This document shows positions 61,934 through 64,000 of a stretch of DNA of 64,000 bases, in pieces. Made by a program: the position numbers and the translations under genes. The DNA is from Streptomyces sp. NBC_01429 (lineage in GTDB: Bacteria > Actinomycetota > Actinomycetes > Streptomycetales > Streptomycetaceae). Numbering within the stretch: position 1 is the stretch's first letter; every line of letters begins with the position of its first letter. The DNA lies in assembly GCF_036231945.1 (NCBI RefSeq), contig NZ_CP109599.1, positions 3,318,501-3,382,500 of the forward strand, written 5' to 3'. A model generated the notes under the pieces. That model was not told the origin of the DNA. It ran no database searches and saw nothing but the letters and a program-made list of their open reading frames with translations.

Positions 61934-62686
61934 ATGCGTGTGCTTGTGGTGACCGCCGTGGCGGCGGAGGCCGACTCCGTCGTCGCCGGGCTCGGCAGCT
62001 ACGCCGCCTCCGGGGTACGGGAGCTGACGGGCGGGTACGAGATCTCGGGCCACGCCCAGTACACGCCCCGGCCCGGATCCGTGCAGATACCGGTGGTGGA
62101 CGTCCTCGCCGGCGGGGTCGGCCCGGTCGCCGCGGCCGTCGCGACGGCGACGGCGCTGGCCTCCTCGCCGTACGACCCTCCGTACCACCTGGTGATCTCG
62201 GCCGGTATCGGCGGCGGCTTCCAACCCCACGCGCCCGTCGGCTCGCTCGTGGTGGCGGACTCGATCGTCGCGGCGGACCTCGGCGCGCAGAGCCCCGAGG
62301 GCTATGTCCCGGTCGAGGAGCTGGGCTTCGGGCGCGGGACACACCAGCCCGCGGCGGGGCTCTCCGCCCGGCTGGCAGAGGTCCTGGACGCGGACCCGCG
62401 GATCCGGGCGGTCCTCGCGCCCGTCCTCACCGTCTCCACCGTGACCGGCACCGCCGCCCGCACCACCGAACTGACGACCCGTCACCCCCGGGCCGCCGCC
62501 GAGGCGATGGAGGGTTTCGGCGTCGCCGAGGCCGCCGCCGCCCACTCCGTACCGTGCGCCGAGATCCGCGCCGTCTCCAACGCCGTCGGTCCGCGCGACC
62601 GCGACTCCTGGCAGATCGGCCGGGCGCTGGACGCGCTGCGGTACGCCTTCACGCTGCTCACCCCCGTATTCGAGGAGCCGTCATGA
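61934..62686 (+). CDS. mqnB: Futalosine hydrolase
   Basis: 250 residues. MTA/SAH nucleosidase fold: MRVLVVTAVAAEADSV, VDVLAGGVGPVAAAVATA, ISAGIGGGF, AAEAMEGFGVAEAA (ribose-binding Glu) and AIRAVSN-like EIRAVSNAVG with the catalytic Asp region. It removes hypoxanthine from futalosine to give dehypoxanthine futalosine in the futalosine route to menaquinone used by Streptomyces. Stop overlaps the mqnD start. Confidence 0.93.
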   Translation: MRVLVVTAVAAEADSVVAGLGSYAASGVRELTGGYEISGHAQYTPRPGSVQIPVVDVLAGGVGPVAAAVATATALASSPYDPPYHLVISAGIGGGFQPHAPVGSLVVADSIVAADLGAQSPEGYVPVEELGFGRGTHQPAAGLSARLAEVLDADPRIRAVLAPVLTVSTVTGTAARTTELTTRHPRAAAEAMEGFGVAEAAAAHSVPCAEIRAVSNAVGPRDRDSWQIGRALDALRYAFTLLTPVFEEPS

Positions 62687-63549
62687 CCTCGCCGACCGCG
62701 TCCCCCTCCTCCGCTCTGCGGATCGCGTACTCGCCCTGCCCGAACGACACCTTCACCTTCGACGCCTGGGCCCACGGCCGGGTGACGGGCGCGCCGGATC
62801 TCGACGTCACGTTCGCGGACATCGACATCACCAACGGCATGGCGGAGCGCGGCGAGTTCGACGTGCTGAAGGTCTCGTACGCGGTGCTGCCCTGGGTGCT
62901 GGACGAGTACACCCTGCTGCCCTGCGGCGGCGCGCTGGGCCGGGGCTGCGGGCCGCTCGTCCTGACCAAGGAGCCGGGTGCGGATCTGACGGGCAGGACC
63001 GTCGCCGTACCGAGCGAGCGCTCCACGGCGTACCTGCTCTTCCGCCTCTGGGCGGCGGACGTCGTCCCCGGCGGGGTCGGCGAGGTGGTCGTGATGCCGT
63101 TCCACGAGATCATGCCCGCCGTACGGGACGGCAAGGTGGACGCGGGGCTCGTCATCCACGAGGCGCGCTTCACCTACCGGAACTACGGGCTGCACTGCCT
63201 CGCCGACATGGGCGAGCACTGGGAGTCCACCACGGGCCTGCCGATCCCGCTGGGCGCGATCATCGCGAAGCGTTCGCTGGGCGGCGAGGTGCTCCAGCTG
63301 CTGGCCGAGTCGATCCGCCGGTCGGTCCGGATGGCCTGGGACGACCCGGAGACCTCGCGTCCGTATGTCCTGGAGCACTCCCAGGAGATGGACCCGGCGG
63401 TCGCTGACCAGCACATCGGTCTGTACGTGAACGAGTTCACCGCGGACCTGGGCACCGACGGTTACGCGGCCGTGCGCGGGCTGCTCACCCGGGCGGCGGC
63501 CGAGGGACTGGTACCGCCCCTCGACCGGGACGCGCTGCGGTTCGTCTGA
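62683..63549 (+). CDS. mqnD: 1,4-dihydroxy-6-naphthoate synthase
   Basis: 288 residues; ATG overlaps the mqnB stop. Periplasmic-binding-like fold with YSPCPNDTFTFDAWAHGRV at the start, DVLKVSYAVLPW, VPSERSTAYLLFRLWA, MPFHEIMPAV and VIHEARFTYRNYGL. It converts cyclic dehypoxanthine futalosine to 1,4-dihydroxy-6-naphthoate. mqnA and mqnC are not in this window. Confidence 0.94.
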   Translation: MTSPTASPSSALRIAYSPCPNDTFTFDAWAHGRVTGAPDLDVTFADIDITNGMAERGEFDVLKVSYAVLPWVLDEYTLLPCGGALGRGCGPLVLTKEPGADLTGRTVAVPSERSTAYLLFRLWAADVVPGGVGEVVVMPFHEIMPAVRDGKVDAGLVIHEARFTYRNYGLHCLADMGEHWESTTGLPIPLGAIIAKRSLGGEVLQLLAESIRRSVRMAWDDPETSRPYVLEHSQEMDPAVADQHIGLYVNEFTADLGTDGYAAVRGLLTRAAAEGLVPPLDRDALRFV

Positions 63550-63641
63550 GGGCTGCGGGGTGCGGCTCGCGGGCAGCGGGGTGCGGGTGCGGGTGCGGGC
63601 CATGGTCTGGCGTCTGCGTACGGGCTGCGTGATCCGCGCGG

Positions 63642-64000
63642 CTACGGTGTCAGCACGATCCGGCCGAACACCTCGCCCGCGTCCATCTTCCGGTGCGCCA
63701 GTACGGCCCGCTCCAGCGGCAGCACCTCATGCACCACCGTGTGCAGCTCGCCGCGGGACGCGGCGGCGAACTGCTCGGTCCGCACGGCGCGTCGAGCGGA
63801 TGCGGCCACGGTGGCGGAGCTGAACGTGGCGAACGACATCGACTTCTGGAACGCCGCCATCATCTTCGTACCGAAGTCGGCCGGCGGCGGGCCTCCGACC
63901 GCGCCGACGGCCACCATGCGACCGTTCGGGTTGAGCCTGTCGAAGAAGGACGGCAGGCCCGCACCGGCGACGATGTCGATGATCACGTCGTAACCCGAGG
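63642..64000 (-). CDS. Quinone oxidoreductase (zinc-binding dehydrogenase), 5' part outside window
   Basis: Partial: the start lies beyond the right edge. The visible 119 residues read SGYDVIIDIVAGAGLP, FDRLNPNGRMVAVGAVGG and HRKMDAGEVFGRIVLTP, the C-terminal half of a medium-chain reductase of the NADPH:quinone oxidoreductase type. Cofactor-binding glycines are outside the window. Confidence 0.85.
   Translation of the reverse strand, partial: SGYDVIIDIVAGAGLPSFFDRLNPNGRMVAVGAVGGPPPADFGTKMMAAFQKSMSFATFSSATVAASARRAVRTEQFAAASRGELHTVVHEVLPLERAVLAHRKMDAGEVFGRIVLTP

Overview
The window comes from a high-GC actinomycete chromosome, almost certainly Streptomyces. Evidence: about 70% G+C with strong GC3 bias; frequent GTG and TTG starts; ATGA/GTGA start-stop overlaps; and families typical of the genus (DUF397 proteins with DUF5753 XRE regulators, a six-gene conservon with two P450s, an RppA type III polyketide synthase, futalosine-pathway mqnB and mqnD, DUF3027, DUF2771, DUF2530). 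I saw no rRNA, tRNA, CRISPR array, complete transposon or phage region. Reading was by eye, so family names rest on motif recognition rather than database searches.

Layout. 1-6.3 kb: an AraC/GyrI regulator, a WhiJ/AbaA-like locus (anti-sigma-type ATPase, XRE regulator, two DUF397 proteins), then small proteins, a DUF1203 protein and a P-loop protein. 6.3-8.4 kb: a TetR gene and a perfect palindrome facing a decayed amidohydrolase that is translationally coupled to an intact esterase. 8.7-13.2 kb: two paralogous MerR regulators with matching promoters, flanking a secreted protein with a Flp-pilin-type leader and an NTF2-like protein. 13.4-18 kb: rppA and a large FAD/Fe-S oxidase. 18.2-25.2 kb: conservon cvnABCDEF, then serC. 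25.2-33 kb: mostly regulator/enzyme pairs (SDR/LysR, TetR/PanE-like, DHFR-like/HxlR) and a four-gene micro-operon of overlapping small genes. 32.9-35.6 kb: a second XRE gene with three DUF397 genes on an exact 225-bp period, then a large imperfect inverted repeat. 35.6-49.5 kb: mostly housekeeping and transport genes (iminopeptidase, aldo/keto reductase, MarR-MFS, purine permease, P-type ATPase) with small secreted proteins. 49.8-52.8 kb: a 984-residue protein combining four membrane helices, a Flp-type leader, a roughly 340-residue Gly/Ser linker and an ADP-ribosyltransferase domain. 52.8-64 kb: a sacsin-like GHKL protein, a secreted protein/lipoprotein pair, DUF3027, an MFS gene, DUF2771, mqnB-mqnD and a truncated quinone oxidoreductase.

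The most unusual signal is the relationship between the proteins at 9.87-11.58 kb and 49.80-52.75 kb. Both carry a G|xxxxEY Flp-prepilin motif followed by a hydrophobic helix, and in both an AVC motif follows at the same distance (33 residues from Glu to Cys), with a second Cys soon after. They then diverge into acidic or Gly/Ser linkers and different C-terminal domains, one being an R-S-E class ADP-ribosyltransferase. I infer a polymorphic, surface-anchored effector family that uses a pilin-type leader. Second is the 34.5-35.6 kb repeat: two arms of about 340 bp in inverted orientation plus a partial third copy.
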